Positions 15,476 through 17,182 of a stretch of 17,182 nucleotides of DNA are shown one piece after another; the first letter of the stretch is position 1, and each line of letters starts with the position of its first letter. Location of the stretch: NCBI GenBank assembly GCA_040398425.1, contig JBBATZ010000070.1, positions 1-17,182 on the forward strand. Reading direction: 5' to 3'. Made by a program: the position numbers and the translations under genes. The notes below the pieces were generated by a model that saw nothing but the letters and a program-made list of their open reading frames with translations, was not told where the DNA came from and made no database searches. This stretch comes from UBA7672 sp040398425. GTDB taxonomy: Bacteria > Pseudomonadota > Alphaproteobacteria > Caulobacterales > Hyphomonadaceae.

Positions 15476-15754
15476 CTAAGGCGTTGGCGTTGGCGGCGCC
15501 GCAGGCGTCGCGGCGGGTGGTTGTACCTGCTGTTCGAGTGCGCGGCGGTTGGCTTCGTCGGCGGCGCGTTGCTGGGCTTCGCGCGCGGCGCGGTCGGCAG
15601 CCTTGCGGTCTTCTTCGGCCTTGAGGGTGCGCGGATCGTTCGGGCCCTCGTTCGGCGGGTCGCCCCAGAGCGGCACGGGACGTACGAGATCGCCTTGCAG
15701 GCCGCATCCGGCGAGGGCGGTCAGGGTCACGATGGCAAGCAGGACGTTACGCAT
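15476..15754 (-). CDS. lptM: LptM-like lipoprotein (YifL family)
   Basis: The 92-residue lipoprotein has a signal peptide with lipobox LAGC (Cys17), then GLQGDLVRP, matching the short conserved CGLKGPL-type motif of LptM/YifL. In E. coli LptM helps the LptDE translocon mature for LPS export. The rest is a charged Ala/Glu/Arg helix (about 40-75) and a Pro/Ala-rich tail. ATG 15754 is chosen because it begins the signal peptide; the frame extends further upstream without homology. Position before lysA is the usual arrangement, although argH, often next upstream, is absent here. Confidence 0.85.
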   Translation of the reverse strand: MRNVLLAIVTLTALAGCGLQGDLVRPVPLWGDPPNEGPNDPRTLKAEEDRKAADRAAREAQQRAADEANRRALEQQVQPPAATPAAPPTPTP

Positions 15755-15817
15755 GCCGGCACAATCCGACGCGGCAGCGGGCGGGTCAAGTTCGGGCGTC
15801 ATGACGGTGGTGTAACC

Positions 15818-15839
15818 GGCCCTGGCCGGGGCCAAGGCC
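15818..15839. terminator. Hairpin between GNAT gene and lptM
   Basis: GGCC-C-TGGC and GCCA-A-GGCC (15818-15839) form an 8-bp stem with one C/A mismatch and a CGGG loop. It sits 8 nt past the GNAT stop on the minus strand, in the 92-nt gap before lptM. There is no T tract on the minus strand, so it is at best a weak terminator. Confidence 0.3.
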
Positions 15840-15846
15840 GTCCGCG

Positions 15847-16335
15847 TCAGAGCTTCCGGTACATGTAGATCGAGGGCAGGTGGACGCTGAAGCCTGCCTT
15901 TTCATAGGCGCGGCGGGCGGGGGCATGGCTTGGGTCGCCGCCGGTGCCGACTGTGGCGAGCTGCATCCCGGCGGCCTTCAGCGCGGCGAGGGCGTGGTCG
16001 TAGAGGGCTGTGCCAATGCCCTTGCCTGCGTGGCCCGGGTGGACTGCGTTGAGGGTGATTTCGCCGATGCCGGGGGCGATGTCGGTTTTCCACGACACGA
16101 AGCCAACGGGTACGGTGGTGATTTCGGCGACAGCGATGGAGTGGCCACTGTCAGGTCTGGCGATGGTGTCGAGAAGATCGCCCTGCTCCTGCTCGGCGAT
16201 GGCGAGACCGAGCGCGGCGATCTCCGGGCCGACAATGCTGCGGAAGGACGCGAAGACCGGCGCGAAGGCGGCGGCGCGGATGGCGTGAAGAGGCGGAAGG
16301 TCGGATGGCGCATAGGCGCGGATATGGAATGACAT
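15847..16335 (-). CDS. GNAT-family N-acetyltransferase
   Basis: The 162-residue protein has the GNAT fold. Motif A lies at about 92-110 (EITLNAVHPGHAGKGIGTAL), where HAGKGIG is the acetyl-CoA pyrophosphate loop in place of the usual R/QxxGxG/A. A C-terminal NPxAxxFYEKxGF-like stretch reads DPSHAPARRAYEKAGF (134-149). The acceptor substrate cannot be told from sequence. ATG 16335 is chosen because family-like sequence starts at MSFHIRAYAP; an upstream in-frame start at 16452 would add 39 Cys/Pro-rich residues with no homology. It is divergent from the flavoprotein gene (231-nt gap) and 92 nt upstream of lptM on the same strand. Confidence 0.88.
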   Translation of the reverse strand: MSFHIRAYAPSDLPPLHAIRAAAFAPVFASFRSIVGPEIAALGLAIAEQEQGDLLDTIARPDSGHSIAVAEITTVPVGFVSWKTDIAPGIGEITLNAVHPGHAGKGIGTALYDHALAALKAAGMQLATVGTGGDPSHAPARRAYEKAGFSVHLPSIYMYRKL

Positions 16336-16566
16336 GAGTGTTTGTCCGTTTGGCGTGTCGATTCGGGCGCAACGGCATGGCCGCGCGGGCTTGTCTTCGC
16401 TGGGACTAGGCGCGCCAGCGGCCGGATAGGCGGGACATGTGAAACACGACAATCAAGCGCGGTTCTCCTCTTCAGTATTGTGCGCCAGAATGCGGATAAA
16501 GCGCAACATGTTGCCAGGCGGGCGGCAGCAGGCCGGTGTAGAGTGCGCGCTCAGGGGAGATTACGC

Positions 16567-17181
16567 ATGAGCGATCTCAACACAGAGGCTGAGCTGCGCG
16601 CCGTCTACAAACAGCCCGGCGGCGGGGCGGTGGGCAAGGACATCGCGCAGATCGATGCGCATTTTGCGAACTTCATCGCGGTGTCGCCATTCCTCTGCAT
16701 CGGCACTGTGAGCGAGAACGGGCTGTGCGATGTGTCGCCGCGCGGTGGCGAGCCGGGGTTCGTGCGTGTAATCGATGCGCGAACACTGGCGATGCCGGAC
16801 AGGCCGGGGAACAACCGTCTGGATACGCTGGGCAACATCACGCGCAATCCGGGCGTCGGCTTGCTGTTCTTCGTCCCGGGGTTCGAGGACACGTTGCGTG
16901 TGAATGGCGTGGCGCGGGTGACGACCGAGCCGGAGTTGATGGCGCGCTTTACGGCGGACGGAAAGGCGCCGCGCTCGGTTGTGGTGGTCGAGGTGAAGCA
17001 GGCGTACCTGCACTGCGTAAAGGCGATCAAGCGCGCAGGACTATGGACGACTGAGGCGCAGGTGGATCGCGCGACATTTCCGACGGCGGGGCAGATCTAT
17101 CGCGACCAGCTGAAGCTGGAAATTCCGGGCGAGGCGATCGATGCGTCGCTGGAGCAGGATGCGCGGGAGAATTTGTACTAG
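16567..17181 (+). CDS. PPOX-class FMN-binding flavoprotein (MSMEG_1061-like)
   Basis: The 204-residue protein resembles the pyridoxamine 5'-phosphate oxidase-related split-barrel flavoproteins. Diagnostic stretches are FIAVSPFLCIGTVSENGLCD (36-55), SPRGGEPGFVRV (57-68) and DRPGNNRLDTLGNITRNP (78-95), followed by GVGLLFFVPGFEDTLRVNG. This subgroup is probably FMN- or F420-linked, and its substrate is unknown. ATG 16567 is preceded by AGGGGAGA (16553-16560) at a 6-nt spacing, which decides the start over the long upstream extension of the frame to 16342. The stop TAG ends one base before the window end, so the gene is complete. Confidence 0.9.
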   Translation: MSDLNTEAELRAVYKQPGGGAVGKDIAQIDAHFANFIAVSPFLCIGTVSENGLCDVSPRGGEPGFVRVIDARTLAMPDRPGNNRLDTLGNITRNPGVGLLFFVPGFEDTLRVNGVARVTTEPELMARFTADGKAPRSVVVVEVKQAYLHCVKAIKRAGLWTTEAQVDRATFPTAGQIYRDQLKLEIPGEAIDASLEQDARENLY

Positions 17182-17182
17182 A

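Noticed and set aside
15420..15480. Plus-strand read ending AEALDHWLLKRQAL and a stop, looking like a protein C-terminus
   Set aside because: The short frame has no start or homology and lies between lptM and lysA on the opposite strand; probably chance.

Overview
The window is GC-rich, densely packed bacterial DNA, most likely from an alphaproteobacterium. Evidence: the end of an rRNA operon in the order 23S-5S-initiator tRNA, a DUF4175/TIGR02302 gene (a family I know from Alphaproteobacteria) next to lysA and lptM, and a 7-1-7 Fur box in front of feoAB. A Hyphomonas-like lineage is a guess only.

Layout. 1-910: last ~306 nt of 23S rRNA, 5S rRNA, tRNA-fMet and a strong intrinsic terminator. 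948-3317: the first ~112 codons of a pirin gene run straight, out of frame, into a TonB-dependent receptor that has a TonB box, plug and barrel but no signal peptide. Both genes are cut at one junction near 1309-1335. 3331-4695: a PepSY-type membrane protein with a His/Met-rich loop, followed by a terminator. 4782-7793: a promoter overlapped by a perfect 9-bp inverted repeat, then an ABC export operon (FtsX/DevC-like permease, MacB/LolD-like ATPase, lipoprotein membrane fusion protein). 7838-10409: a Fur-box promoter, feoA, feoB and a DUF1905/YdeI-like gene as one tightly spaced unit. 10410-11272: about 860 bp with no convincing gene, filled with palindromic REP-like repeats in both orientations. 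11273-15754 (minus strand): lptM, lysA and a large DUF4175 membrane protein with a Gln/Gly/Pro tract. 15847-16335 (minus): a GNAT acetyltransferase. 16567-17181 (plus): a PPOX-type flavoprotein, ending one base before the window end.

How the parts fit. From about 1.3 to 10.4 kb the theme is metal handling: outer-membrane uptake (receptor), a probable inner-membrane metal reductase or cofactor protein (PepSY), and Fur-controlled ferrous iron import (Feo). An ABC exporter under its own operator lies between them. The minus-strand block is a cell-envelope cluster: DAP decarboxylase at the lysine/peptidoglycan branch point, the LPS-assembly lipoprotein LptM, and DUF4175.

Most worth a second look: the pirin/receptor junction (real deletion or assembly chimera), the 4794-4816 operator, the PepSY His/Met loop, the YdeI-like gene in the feo operon, the initiator tRNA with C at position 73, and the repeat mosaic. 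I did not find a clear, wholly new multi-gene system.
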